A DNA stretch of 21,458 nucleotides from Candidatus Methanoplasma sp. (GCA_031261625.1 JAISJG010000020.1:1-21458), one strand, 5' to 3'. Shown: positions 6,431-15,614, numbered from the stretch's first letter. Notes: generated from the letters alone by a model not told the origin. A program made the numbers and translations.

Positions 6431-7483
6431 GTGCATCAGGCGGGTATGCCGATCACAACCGAATCAGCTCTCAATATGCCCAAGACGCTGGGAGCGGCCA
6501 TATCGGGGATAACAACACCGGAACTTCTGAAGGGAGGACCCGCCACGGTAGATCTCGATTATGTTCTTCCCGGCGCAAAATCCGTCATAATATTCGGAGT
6601 ACCGTTCAACCAGGATCTCATCGAACCGTATCTTTCCAAAAAGGATTATGCTCTGAACGAGAATAAGATCAGGAATACAACGCTGGCCTTCGGAATAGCA
6701 TTCGAAATATCCACAGTTCTCACGTCACTGGGATACAAGACCGTCCCTGTCGCTCCGAATTTCGAATTCAGGAAAGATACTCCCGGCGGTATTTTCGACA
6801 GGATCCCGTCATCATCGCTCAAACTGATGGCGGTTTCATGCGGGTTGGGACATATAGGACAGTCAGGCCTTCTGATAACGAAGGAGTTCGGTGCGGCGTT
6901 TTCATTGGGTGCCGTTATAACAGATGCAGAACTCCAACCGACGCAACCTCTTCCCGAAGAAGAGAATTACTGTGACAGCTGCGGATTCTGCAACAGGTCC
7001 TGCGCTGCGAATTTCATCAACAAAGGTGAGATAAGGATAACAATGGGCGGCAGACAGGTCCGTGTCGGCAACTGCAAGCTTGCCGCACGCTGTGCATATG
7101 TGTGCGGCGGGATAACAGGACTCCATACGAACGGTGAATGGTCCACATGGTCCGCAGGTAGATTCCCGATACCGGAAGAAGATGAGGAATACAAGACCAT
7201 ATCCAGAAAATATATCGGAAGATACTTGGAAAGAGAAAGGACCGGGGCGATATGTTACAATCCTCTGCTTGCTGGCACATATGAAATGCAATACACATGC
7301 TCCAACTGTCAGTTCGTATGCCATCCGGATCCGTCCGTAAGGAAGAAGAGATTCGATCTTCTTGCGAAAAGTGGTGTGATCATCGAAGGTGCCGACGGTA
7401 TCCCGAGAGCGGTCTCACCGGAAGAGGCGGACAGATTCCTGGCCGAACTTCCAGAAGAAAAAAGAAGATTATACACAGAATAA
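6431..7483 (+). CDS. QueG-like (epoxyqueuosine reductase family) double [4Fe-4S] protein
   Basis: A 350-residue soluble iron-sulfur protein related to the COG1600/QueG group. The middle holds the family core: SCGLGHIGQSGLLITKEFG (about 136-154), followed by LGAVITD. The first cluster is CDSCGFCNRSC (Cys181, 184, 187, 191). More cysteines follow at 215, 221 and 225, and a C-terminal motif TCSNCQFVCHP (Cys290, 293, 297) supplies the second cluster. True QueG has a Cys-Pro after the first motif and reduces epoxyqueuosine with cobalamin. This protein has Cys-Ala-Ala-Asn there and an extended insertion, so a different redox role, possibly with corrinoid proteins, is plausible. The start is GTG 6431 or ATG 6446; neither has a clear Shine-Dalgarno. 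It converges with the ABC permease gene over a shared terminator. Confidence 0.75.
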   Translation: MHQAGMPITTESALNMPKTLGAAISGITTPELLKGGPATVDLDYVLPGAKSVIIFGVPFNQDLIEPYLSKKDYALNENKIRNTTLAFGIAFEISTVLTSLGYKTVPVAPNFEFRKDTPGGIFDRIPSSSLKLMAVSCGLGHIGQSGLLITKEFGAAFSLGAVITDAELQPTQPLPEEENYCDSCGFCNRSCAANFINKGEIRITMGGRQVRVGNCKLAARCAYVCGGITGLHTNGEWSTWSAGRFPIPEEDEEYKTISRKYIGRYLERERTGAICYNPLLAGTYEMQYTCSNCQFVCHPDPSVRKKRFDLLAKSGVIIEGADGIPRAVSPEEADRFLAELPEEKRRLYTE

Positions 7484-7493
7484 AAGTAAAAAT

Positions 7494-7524
7494 GGGGTGC
7501 GTGACCCGCACCCCTGTTTATTTT
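7494..7524. terminator. Bidirectional terminator between converging genes
   Basis: An 8-bp stem GGGGTGCG (7494-7501) / CGCACCCC (7507-7514) with a 5-base loop. TGTTTATTTT follows on the plus strand and ATTTTTACTTTT on the minus strand, so it can end both the QueG-like gene and the ABC permease gene. Confidence 0.75.
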
Positions 7525-7529
7525 GCAGA

Positions 7530-8363
7530 TCAAACAACGATTCCCATTTTTTTGGACAGGAACCTGTGAGCGTAATCGGCCACTCCGACGGTCAGTATCC
7601 CGAGTCCTCCGACGATCATCACGGCCGCGAATACGCCCGGCCAATAACCGAGATCGGCGAATTCGGTCAACAGGAATCCCATACCTCCCACGGGAGAAGC
7701 ATAGAATTCCGCTGCCACGATACACATCCATCCTATTCCGAGACCCACTTTCACTCCGTTCATTATGTACGGTATGGCTGCCGGAAGAACGACCTTGTAG
7801 AAGATCTGGAATTCCGATGCACCCAGTGTTTTCGCTGCATCCAGCCACTCCGGGTCCACTTTCATCACACCGAACATTACGTTTGTGAGCATGGGGAAGA
7901 ATATTCCCACGAACACCACGAGCATGGGTCCGATCTGATATCCGAACATCACGATGAAGAACGGCGCCCATACTATGGGTGCGACCGGTCTCAGCATTTC
8001 GACGATCGGAGTTGTGAACATCCTCATTATCCTGGAATATCCGAGCAACAGTCCCAACGGGAGTGTCACAAGGAACGCTATGGCGAATCCTTTCAGGAAT
8101 GTGACGAGACTCGAGCGTACATACTGCCAGAGGGAGAATCCGGTCATGGAATCCCCCTCTGTTATCAGCCTCACCAATGCGGTCCAGGTTTTCTCCGGAC
8201 CGGGGAGGAGAGCGGTGTCCGCCACATGGGCTACTACATACCAAACCGTTACGAATACCGAGATCGAGACGAATGCCACTGCGGCCTTCTTCAGGAACCT
8301 GCGGTAAGGGTTCGGATCATCGAAACTGAACGATTCAGGTATGTCTATCGTGGTTCTGACCAT
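7530..8363 (-). CDS. ABC transporter permease, NitT/TauT (SsuC) type
   Basis: A 277-residue membrane permease with about six helices; the first is at about residues 28-48, after a 27-residue cytoplasmic lead. The EAA loop that docks the ATPase is intact: EWLDAAKTLGASEFQIFYKV, followed by VLPAAIPYIMNGVK. Family members import nitrate, taurine, alkanesulfonates or pyrimidine precursors of thiamine; the sequence does not say which. The gene begins one base after the stop of the binding-protein gene (TAA-A-ATG), so the two are co-translated. No ATPase gene (SsuB-like) is in the operon: a terminator follows at once, and a tRNA gene lies upstream of the binding-protein gene. The pump must borrow an ATPase encoded elsewhere. 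Confidence 0.92.
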   Translation of the reverse strand: MVRTTIDIPESFSFDDPNPYRRFLKKAAVAFVSISVFVTVWYVVAHVADTALLPGPEKTWTALVRLITEGDSMTGFSLWQYVRSSLVTFLKGFAIAFLVTLPLGLLLGYSRIMRMFTTPIVEMLRPVAPIVWAPFFIVMFGYQIGPMLVVFVGIFFPMLTNVMFGVMKVDPEWLDAAKTLGASEFQIFYKVVLPAAIPYIMNGVKVGLGIGWMCIVAAEFYASPVGGMGFLLTEFADLGYWPGVFAAVMIVGGLGILTVGVADYAHRFLSKKMGIVV

Positions 8364-8364
8364 T

Positions 8365-9603
8365 TTATGCCTTTATCAGCTCATTGTTTATGGAGTCTAC
8401 TATTATCGGAGGCTGTCCGGTAACACCGAAGTCCGCTTCGTTGGCCTTCAAAGCCGCAACGACCACGTTTCCGATGGAAACGGAGTTGTAGCTGAAGTCG
8501 ATACCGACCTGCTCGTAGAACGTCTGGGTCTGTCCCGGAAGGAGTGTGTACGCCAGGTGCACGGGCAACTGGTGGATATCTCCTCCGATCAGTGCGAAAC
8601 GAACTGCGAAGGTGTCTTTGAACTCAGGCTTGCCTTTGATGGCTTCCTTGAGGAACTCGTCGTTGACCAGTTTCTCTGCGTACTCCAGGGTGTTCTTGAA
8701 TCCGAGGTCCGATACGGGTATCGTTACCGCTTTGATCTTTTCCAGATCCTCGGTGATGAACGCGATATCGTTCTTCAGTGTCCTCAGAGGGTCGTTGGGA
8801 TTCGAATCTCCCCAGGAGTACTCCACATCGACGATGGACTTCGAGATATCATCTGCGGTGTAGAGGGTGGAACCCGCAACACGGAGACCTACTTCGAGCG
8901 CCTTCAGGTAATCGACATCGTTGGGATTGGTCTTTCCCTTCTCGAGGGCGTTGTTCAGCCAATTCGTTGCTTCTTTTATGGCCCACAGGACCCTGATCAC
9001 TATGTCCGGGTGTTCCTCGCCGAAGGACTTGTTGACGCTCACTGCGCAGCATGTCTGGTGGGGGAACAGGTCGTTGGTAAGTGCTCCGATGCTGTAGTTG
9101 GTATCCGAAGCCACAAGGTTTGTGAGCCTCGGCAGACCGGTGATTCCCGCATCGATCTTCTTATCTTCCCTCATCTGGCTTCCGCCCATGTTGGTGATAT
9201 AGTAGACCTTTCCGTCTTCGAGGGTCTGACCGTCCACATAAGGTACGAACTTCAATTCCTTAGCCTTATCCGTCTTACTCGGATCATTCAGATAGATCTC
9301 GACGATGGTCTTGACCTGGATATGCTGGATCGAGACGACTGAAGGTGTTCCGAAGATCAGTTTGTTCCACGCTTCCGGGTGATATATGATATCTCCCGGT
9401 GCTTTTATCGTGAACAGGTCATCGGGACTGTCAATTGTACGCCCCTCCCTGTAGAATATTCCCGAACCGACCGATTCGAGACCGGATATGAAATCGATCT
9501 CCTCGGTTCTCTTCCTGTTGTCCAGGAAGAAAAAGCCTGCGGCTGCGACCACGAGGATCACAACGACGGCAACTGCAATTATTTTGAGATTAATTTTGCT
9601 CAT
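8365..9603 (-). CDS. Membrane-anchored ABC substrate-binding protein, apparently circularly permuted NitT/TauT type
   Basis: About 412 residues, with numbers here from the ATG at 9624 (seven more residues). A single hydrophobic segment (about 13-34) with no cleavage site or lipobox anchors it outside the membrane. The rest reads as a NitT/TauT-type periplasmic-binding fold in the wrong order. Residues 340-419 (VRFALIGGDIHQLPVHLA, then EADFGVTGQPPIIVDSINN) look like the N-terminal strand, helix and Gly-x-Gly-x-Pro-Pro loop that normally open such proteins. The part that should follow (FISGLESVGSGIFYREG, then a DDL segment) instead opens the mature protein at about 45. Start: the ATG at 9603 has GAGTG five bases before it, and a TATA-like AATATTT lies at about 9654-9660; the ATG at 9624 is the alternative. 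It is coupled to the permease. Function as a solute receptor is likely; the ligand is unknown. Confidence 0.85.
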   Translation of the reverse strand: MSKINLKIIAVAVVVILVVAAAGFFFLDNRKRTEEIDFISGLESVGSGIFYREGRTIDSPDDLFTIKAPGDIIYHPEAWNKLIFGTPSVVSIQHIQVKTIVEIYLNDPSKTDKAKELKFVPYVDGQTLEDGKVYYITNMGGSQMREDKKIDAGITGLPRLTNLVASDTNYSIGALTNDLFPHQTCCAVSVNKSFGEEHPDIVIRVLWAIKEATNWLNNALEKGKTNPNDVDYLKALEVGLRVAGSTLYTADDISKSIVDVEYSWGDSNPNDPLRTLKNDIAFITEDLEKIKAVTIPVSDLGFKNTLEYAEKLVNDEFLKEAIKGKPEFKDTFAVRFALIGGDIHQLPVHLAYTLLPGQTQTFYEQVGIDFSYNSVSIGNVVVAALKANEADFGVTGQPPIIVDSINNELIKA

Positions 9604-9803
9604 GTATACACTCGCATTTCCCATATGGATGATGGGTTATTTACCCTTTAAGGAAATATTGACCACGAAATACAATTTGATAACATGGTATCTCCATTAT
9701 AGGAAAATTGTCTGTTTTAAATCCGATAAAGGAGATTGTTGTAGCATATCATAAACAGTGCTTATGCACACGATGAATGCAACCCAGAAGATAGTTAAAT
9801 GAG

Positions 9804-9876
9804 TGCGGATGCCGGGATTCGAACCCGAGTTCTAACCTTGGCAAGGTCAAGTGATAACCAGCTACACCACATCCAC
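9804..9876 (-). tRNA. tRNA-Gly (anticodon GCC)
   Basis: A complete 73-nt cloverleaf on the minus strand. The acceptor arm is GTGGATG (9870-9876) pairing with CATCCGC (9805-9811), with one U-G and discriminator A at 9804. The D arm is followed by an anticodon stem TGACC/GGTTA with loop TTGCCAA, giving anticodon GCC (plus-strand positions 9840-9842), which reads GGC/GGU glycine codons. The T arm is TCGGG/CCCGG with loop TTCGAAT. No 3' CCA is encoded and there is no intron. Confidence 0.95.
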
Positions 9877-9903
9877 ACGGATATGCCCACGATTGCCTCG
9901 ATT

Positions 9904-9911
9904 GATATAAA
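9904..9911 (-). promoter_or_regulatory. TATA box of tRNA-Gly
   Basis: TTTATATC on the minus strand ends 28 bases before the first base of the tRNA, the standard archaeal spacing for a transcript starting at or just before the mature 5' end. Confidence 0.65.
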
Positions 9912-10010
9912 TGTTCCGTCTTGGTACCGGAAGGAATCAGGAACCCAGAACACTTTTTCAGCCGCATTTCTTTCTGTTTTTCCGAAGATTCTATCGCGTA
10001 CCCTAGGTAA

Positions 10011-10019
10011 TTATATAAG
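10011..10019 (+). promoter_or_regulatory. TATA box of the DEAD-box helicase gene
   Basis: TTATATAAG is a near-consensus archaeal TATA box. It predicts initiation at about 10037-10045 and therefore a 5' leader of roughly 55-65 bases before the ATG at 10101. Confidence 0.7.
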
Positions 10020-10053
10020 GAGAAGGCAACCTTATCGCATTGAAAGAAGGTGT

Positions 10054-10080
10054 CTGCGTCAAAGTCGCAGGCGGTTTGAC
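10054..10080 (+). promoter_or_regulatory. Alternative hairpins in the helicase 5' leader
   Basis: CTGCG (10054-10058) can pair with CGCAG (10066-10070), or GTCAAA (10058-10063) can pair with TTTGAC (10075-10080). The two hairpins share bases and cannot form together. They lie in the predicted leader about 20-45 bases before the start codon, so they could form a temperature- or helicase-sensitive switch. Confidence 0.3.
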
Positions 10081-10100
10081 TTCACAGAAAGTGATGAGTA

Positions 10101-11513
<1,413 letters not shown>

Positions 11514-11514
11514 G

Positions 11515-11563
11515 CCGTTCCGCAGGGATGTTCCCCGCAGAACGGTCTTTTCCTGTTTTATTT
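11515..11563 (+). terminator. Terminator after the helicase gene
   Basis: A stem between 11515-11528 and 11532-11545 (outer CCGTTC/GAACGG, inner pairs with two mismatches, 3-base loop) is followed by TCTTTTCCTGTTTTATTT. The hairpin pairs even better on the minus strand through G-U pairs, so it may also act at the end of valS, though no T-run follows there. Confidence 0.65.
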
Positions 11564-11569
11564 ATGTGA

Positions 11570-14185
11570 TCAGACTTCGATGACCACGAGGACACTGCCG
11601 ATCTGGACGGTATCCACGGCTTTTCCGTCAAGCATCAGGCGTTTTTCCAGGTTTATGAACTCTTCTCCCACTTCGACGGTAGAACCGTCCTCAAGGGTTA
11701 AAGTGACCGATCCGGACTTCAGCTGCGATGCTATGTCCTTAGGGGATGCTGCGGACAGTGCCACGGCGATACCCTTCGCCTGACCTTTGAAGGCAGGTCC
11801 GAGTTTCGAGTGGACCGGTTTAACGGCAACGACCTCTTCGGAAAGTTCCGCTTTCGTCGCTATCGTGAGTTCTTTGATCTTGAGCGTCTCGATGATATCG
11901 TCTTTCGCTTTCACGAGAACGGCCGCATCCTCACCTATGATCTCGACTTTGGAGAGTTCGGCGTTCAGAGGCATCTTGTTCTCAGCTTTCCATGCACGGA
12001 TGACGGCCACGGTCTCCGCAAGCCTCTCTCCGAGTTTCAGTGCGTCGTCGTCGATGAACAGCTGTTCGGGCCACGCCGTAATATGTATGCTTTCCGCACC
12101 GTCATATTTGGCGAAGTGCTCCTGATAGATGTCTTCGGTGACATGGGGCATGAACGGGGCGATCATCTTCACACAGCCGAGGAACACGTTGTAAAGGGTG
12201 TACTTCACAGCGGGGTCCTTCCTGGTCTTGACCATTTCGATGTAGTTGTCCGCGAGGTCATGCCAAACGAACTGTTCCACCTCTTTGATCGCTTTATCGA
12301 ATTGATATACCTCGAGACTGTCTGTTGCGATCTTGACCGTCTGGGAGTATCTGCTGATAAGCCAGCGGTCGGATGCGCGGAGTCCTTTCGGTTCTTCGGC
12401 CGGGACATCTTCGAAGAAGCGTCCAACGAACTGACCGATATTGAATATCTTGTTGCAGAGTTTCCTTCCTCTGATGACATCCGGTTCTCTGAACGCATGA
12501 TCTATTCCGAGAGCGCACGATGCAGCGAAGTATCTCAGTGCATCTGCTCCGTAATTCTGCAGTATCGGGATGGGGTCGATGACGTTTCCGACCGATGAGT
12601 GCATAGGCGTTCCGTCGGGGGCCATGATGAATCCGTGAACCATAATGTCGTTCCACGGACGCGACTGTTCTATCTGTTCCGACCTGAGTATGGAGTAGAA
12701 TGCCCATGTCCTGATGATGTCGTGGGACTGGGGACGCATGGACATCGGGAAGAACTTCTTGTGGAGTCTTTCGTCCCTTCCCCAGAATGTGTTGTACAAC
12801 GCGGAACCGGAAGAATCCATCCATGTGTCGAACACATCGGTGCATCCGGTGAATTTTCCGCCGCATTTGGGACATTTGTCCACCGGCGGTGCATCGAATG
12901 TAGGATCCACATAACACTGTTCTTCGGTTGCGCACACAGCATGTCCGCATTCGTCGCATTCCCAAACGGGGATGGGTGTTGCGAATATGCGCTGTCTGCT
13001 CAGGACCCAGTCCCATTCAAGGGAGTTGACCCAGTCCTGGAGTCTGATCTTCATGAATTCGGGGTACCATTTGATCTCATCCGCCCTCTTGAGGACTTCT
13101 TTCTTGAGTTCGATGGTCTTCAGGAACCACTGCGGTACCTGGAGGTACTCTATGGGTGTGCTGCATCTCCAGCAGATGGAGACCTGCTGCGGGTTGTCCT
13201 CCTGTTTCACGAGGAGTCCTGCTGTGCGGAGATCTTCTATCGCTGCGTCTCTCGCATCGGCAACTGCCATTCCGGAGTATTTTCCAGCGAGTTCGGTCAT
13301 TTTTCCCATTTCGTCGATACCTTTTTCCATCTCAAGATGGTATTTCATGACCCATTCGAGATCCTCTTTGTCTCCGATAGTACAGATCATGACGTTCCCG
13401 GTACCGTATGCGGGATCCACTTTGGGATCGGCGATGACCTTGACCTTCCTTCCGTAGAGTGGAGTGATAAGGTTCTTTCCCACGAGTTTCTGTTTTTCTT
13501 TGTCATCCGGGTGGACAGCGACCACCTTACAGGTGCAGAGGAGTTCAGGGCGGGTCGTCGCAACGAGCACATGGTCGTCGCTTCCCTCTATTCCGAATTT
13601 GATGTAATTGAGTTTGTTGACATTGTCCTTGTATTCGACTTCCGCATCGGCAAGTGCGGTCATGCATCTGGGGCACCAGTTGACAGGGAAGTTGCCTTTG
13701 TAGACGAGTCCCCTTCTGAAAAGCTCGACAAACGATAATTGTGTGATGCGTCTGTAGTACGGAGCATCCGTCTGATAGTAGATGCTGGGGTCCATGCTCT
13801 CTCCGAGTATCTCGAAGTGGTGTTTCATCTCGTCGATGAACCCGTTGGCATATTCGCTGCAGAGTTTGCGGTATTCTTCTCTCGGAAGATCGAGTTTGGT
13901 GATCTTGTGCTTTTTCTCTACTTTCACTTCGATCGGGGTACCGTTGACATCGAAACAGAGCGGGAAGAACACGTTGTGTCCTCTCATCCTTTTGTAACGG
14001 GCGGCGAAATCGATCAGTGAGTAACCGGTAGCATGTCCCAAATGAAGGGAACCGGATGTATATCTTGGAGGGTTATCGATGCTGAACGCAGGCTTGTCGG
14101 ATTCGGGATCGAAGTGATAGATACTCTTCGTTTTCCACATTTCCTGCCAGCGTTTCTCGATAGAAGCAGAATCGTATTGAGACAT
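11570..14185 (-). CDS. valS: Valyl-tRNA synthetase
   Basis: An 871-residue cytoplasmic class I synthetase that charges tRNA-Val and edits mischarged threonine. The HIGH motif appears as LHLGHA (about 47-52), preceded by NPPRYTSGS. The editing domain carries the TTRPELL segment. Zinc-type cysteine pairs occur at NWCPRC, ICWRC, CDEC and CPKC, and the KMSKS region reads GTPMHSSVGNVIDP, so both lysines of the classical motif are replaced. The C-terminus ends in an appended domain beginning KLGPAFKGQAKGIA, also found in the GlyRS of this window. ValRS is favoured over Leu/IleRS because of the VNGTPIEVKVE and DTWMDSSGSA segments. The ATG at 14185 seems leaderless: a TATA-like TTTATTAC lies at 14209-14216, overlapping the terminator of the upstream gene. 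Confidence 0.93.
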   Translation of the reverse strand: MSQYDSASIEKRWQEMWKTKSIYHFDPESDKPAFSIDNPPRYTSGSLHLGHATGYSLIDFAARYKRMRGHNVFFPLCFDVNGTPIEVKVEKKHKITKLDLPREEYRKLCSEYANGFIDEMKHHFEILGESMDPSIYYQTDAPYYRRITQLSFVELFRRGLVYKGNFPVNWCPRCMTALADAEVEYKDNVNKLNYIKFGIEGSDDHVLVATTRPELLCTCKVVAVHPDDKEKQKLVGKNLITPLYGRKVKVIADPKVDPAYGTGNVMICTIGDKEDLEWVMKYHLEMEKGIDEMGKMTELAGKYSGMAVADARDAAIEDLRTAGLLVKQEDNPQQVSICWRCSTPIEYLQVPQWFLKTIELKKEVLKRADEIKWYPEFMKIRLQDWVNSLEWDWVLSRQRIFATPIPVWECDECGHAVCATEEQCYVDPTFDAPPVDKCPKCGGKFTGCTDVFDTWMDSSGSALYNTFWGRDERLHKKFFPMSMRPQSHDIIRTWAFYSILRSEQIEQSRPWNDIMVHGFIMAPDGTPMHSSVGNVIDPIPILQNYGADALRYFAASCALGIDHAFREPDVIRGRKLCNKIFNIGQFVGRFFEDVPAEEPKGLRASDRWLISRYSQTVKIATDSLEVYQFDKAIKEVEQFVWHDLADNYIEMVKTRKDPAVKYTLYNVFLGCVKMIAPFMPHVTEDIYQEHFAKYDGAESIHITAWPEQLFIDDDALKLGERLAETVAVIRAWKAENKMPLNAELSKVEIIGEDAAVLVKAKDDIIETLKIKELTIATKAELSEEVVAVKPVHSKLGPAFKGQAKGIAVALSAASPKDIASQLKSGSVTLTLEDGSTVEVGEEFINLEKRLMLDGKAVDTVQIGSVLVVIEV

Positions 14186-14211
14186 GTCGAACGGTACTCA
14201 ATCATAAAGTA

Positions 14212-14258
14212 ATAAAAAAAGGTTGTTGGGTCCCGCGCGCGTATTTGCGTGCGGAACC
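14212..14258 (-). terminator. Terminator of the CBS-HPF gene
   Basis: On the minus strand a 12-position stem (14258-14247 with 14240-14229, one mismatch, one G-U, 6-base loop) is followed after nine bases by seven T residues (14220-14214). It lies directly after the stop of the CBS gene at 14267 and abuts the valS promoter. Confidence 0.8.
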
Positions 14259-14266
14259 GTTGATGT

Positions 14267-15460
14267 TTATGCCGTGTTGTTCCTTCTTCTCTTGAAGGAC
14301 ACAGTGGAATCCTTCCTGTTGACAACGAGCTCTCCGATCTTCTTTATCAGGTCGTTGTTGACCTTTATGAGATCCCAACCTACCTCTTTCGAGTTGATCG
14401 TCGTTCCGTTGATGAAGAACTTCGCCGACAGGCTGTATTTCTTCCTGTCCCCAGTCTCGTTGTATCTGGCGACGTGGATTATCAGGGATTCGGGTTTGTG
14501 TATCTTCGAGATCTTCTGTATCTCCGCCTCTATGTCGGCGTACATGGCCGGTGCATAATCCTTGTCCTCGTCGTCAAGACCGCTGATCTGAACGAACAAA
14601 GCATCTCTTTCCCTGCATGCCGAGATCAGTTGGACGATATCGTACTCCGTGAGGATACCGACCAGTTCTCCGTCGGCCGTCACCGGGAGCGTAGATATCT
14701 GCTTGTCGTTCAGGATCGCCGACGCTTCTTCGAGATTGCTTTCCCAATCCACTTTCAGGACGGACCTGGTGCAGACGCTGTCCACCGTAAGGTGGGCCTT
14801 GGAGCCCTTCTGGAAATCCCCGAGGCCTTTGGCATCGTTCTTCCAGTGGTTTTCTATCACTTCCCTCATACCGACTATCCCGACAGGGATGTTGGCGCTG
14901 TCGACGACCGGGACAGTACGAATGTCCAGGTCTCTCATGATGTTGAGGGCATCCTCCAGCATACCGTTGGTATTGACGGATTCGACCGGGGTCGTCATGA
15001 TCTCCCATGTTTTGATGTCCTTGAGCGCCTTCATCTTCGCGGCTATGGCCGTCAGTCCCCTTCTCGAGACGACACCGATGACCTTCTTTCCGCTCAGGAC
15101 CGCCAGCTGTCTGCTGTTGTTCGATACCATGAGCTCGGCGATCTTCGTGATTTCCGTTTCTTTTGTCAGCGTGGGAAGGTTCTTCACCACGTTCTTTACT
15201 TTCGTATCCGGGGACAGGCTCTTTTTCCTAAGGATCGAGCCGTAACTTATCATTCCGGCGTAGTTCCCCCCGTCCACTATGGGGATCTCCTGGAACCCGG
15301 ATTCGTGCATTAGCGAAAGAGCATCGGCGATCCTGTCTTCAGGGCCGATGGTGGGGAAGTCGCTGATCAGTATCTCGTTGACGGTTATTCCGTCAATTTG
15401 TGATCTGAGTATCGAAAGCTTCTTCATATCTTCTAAGTCTTTGACTCCCAAAAATTTCAC
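14267..15460 (-). CDS. Four-CBS-domain protein with a C-terminal HPF/RaiA-like domain
   Basis: A 397-residue cytoplasmic protein. Four CBS domains (roughly 22-80, 84-145, 149-207, 222-282) form two Bateman modules, which in other proteins sense adenine nucleotides. Typical pieces are QEIPIVDGGNYAGMISYGSI, RTVPVVDSANIPVGIVG and STLPVTADGELVGILTEYDI. The last ~110 residues differ: LFVQISGLD, then KKYSLSAKFFINGTTINSKE and GWDLIKVNNDLIKKIGELV. This beta-alpha-beta-beta-beta-alpha pattern, ending in a Trp-Asp-Leu helix, resembles ribosome-hibernation factors (HPF/RaiA). Energy-gated ribosome silencing is an inference. The start is a GTG at 15460, because a TATA box sits about 26-34 bases upstream, giving a leaderless mRNA. 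The ATG at 15427 is the alternative. Its neighbours are valS and glyS. Confidence 0.82.
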   Translation of the reverse strand: MKFLGVKDLEDMKKLSILRSQIDGITVNEILISDFPTIGPEDRIADALSLMHESGFQEIPIVDGGNYAGMISYGSILRKKSLSPDTKVKNVVKNLPTLTKETEITKIAELMVSNNSRQLAVLSGKKVIGVVSRRGLTAIAAKMKALKDIKTWEIMTTPVESVNTNGMLEDALNIMRDLDIRTVPVVDSANIPVGIVGMREVIENHWKNDAKGLGDFQKGSKAHLTVDSVCTRSVLKVDWESNLEEASAILNDKQISTLPVTADGELVGILTEYDIVQLISACRERDALFVQISGLDDEDKDYAPAMYADIEAEIQKISKIHKPESLIIHVARYNETGDRKKYSLSAKFFINGTTINSKEVGWDLIKVNNDLIKKIGELVVNRKDSTVSFKRRRNNTA

Positions 15461-15484
15461 CTAACATTACATCGGGCTCATTGC

Positions 15485-15494
15485 ATTATAAATG
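15485..15494 (-). promoter_or_regulatory. TATA box of the CBS-HPF gene (leaderless)
   Basis: CATTTATAAT on the minus strand lies 25-34 bases upstream of the GTG at 15460, so transcription should begin at the start codon. No Shine-Dalgarno is present, which agrees. Confidence 0.6.
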
Positions 15495-15540
15495 TTGGTC
15501 TGTTGTGATGGAAAAACAGTAATTTGTCCAGACGATAATG

Positions 15541-15598
15541 ATAAAAATCTGTCAAGTGGACAGAAAAAGTGAAAGGGACCTTCGTTCCTCACGAAGGT
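15541..15598 (-). terminator. Tandem terminators after glyS
   Basis: On the minus strand, an 8-bp stem ACCTTCGT/ACGAAGGT (15598-15591 with 15585-15578, 5-base loop) is followed by CCCTTTCACTTTTTC. A second small stem CTGTC/GACAG (15563-15559 with 15553-15549) is then followed by ATTTTTAT. The first is strong, the second weak. Confidence 0.75.
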
Positions 15599-15614
15599 AT
15601 TTATACCGAGTTGG

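Noticed and set aside
7309..8423. Long open frames on both strands over the ABC permease gene and the end of the QueG-like gene (up to 344 codons)
   Set aside because: Their products are His/Arg/Ser-rich and low in hydrophobic order; they are shadows of two genes with clear family motifs.
8341..9342. A 333-codon plus-strand frame opposite the binding-protein gene
   Set aside because: No family resemblance; the minus-strand reading has the membrane anchor and binding-protein motifs.
12599..13738. A 379-codon plus-strand open frame opposite valS
   Set aside because: It lies entirely inside the well-supported valS gene, has no recognisable motifs, and its composition follows from the codon bias of the opposite strand.
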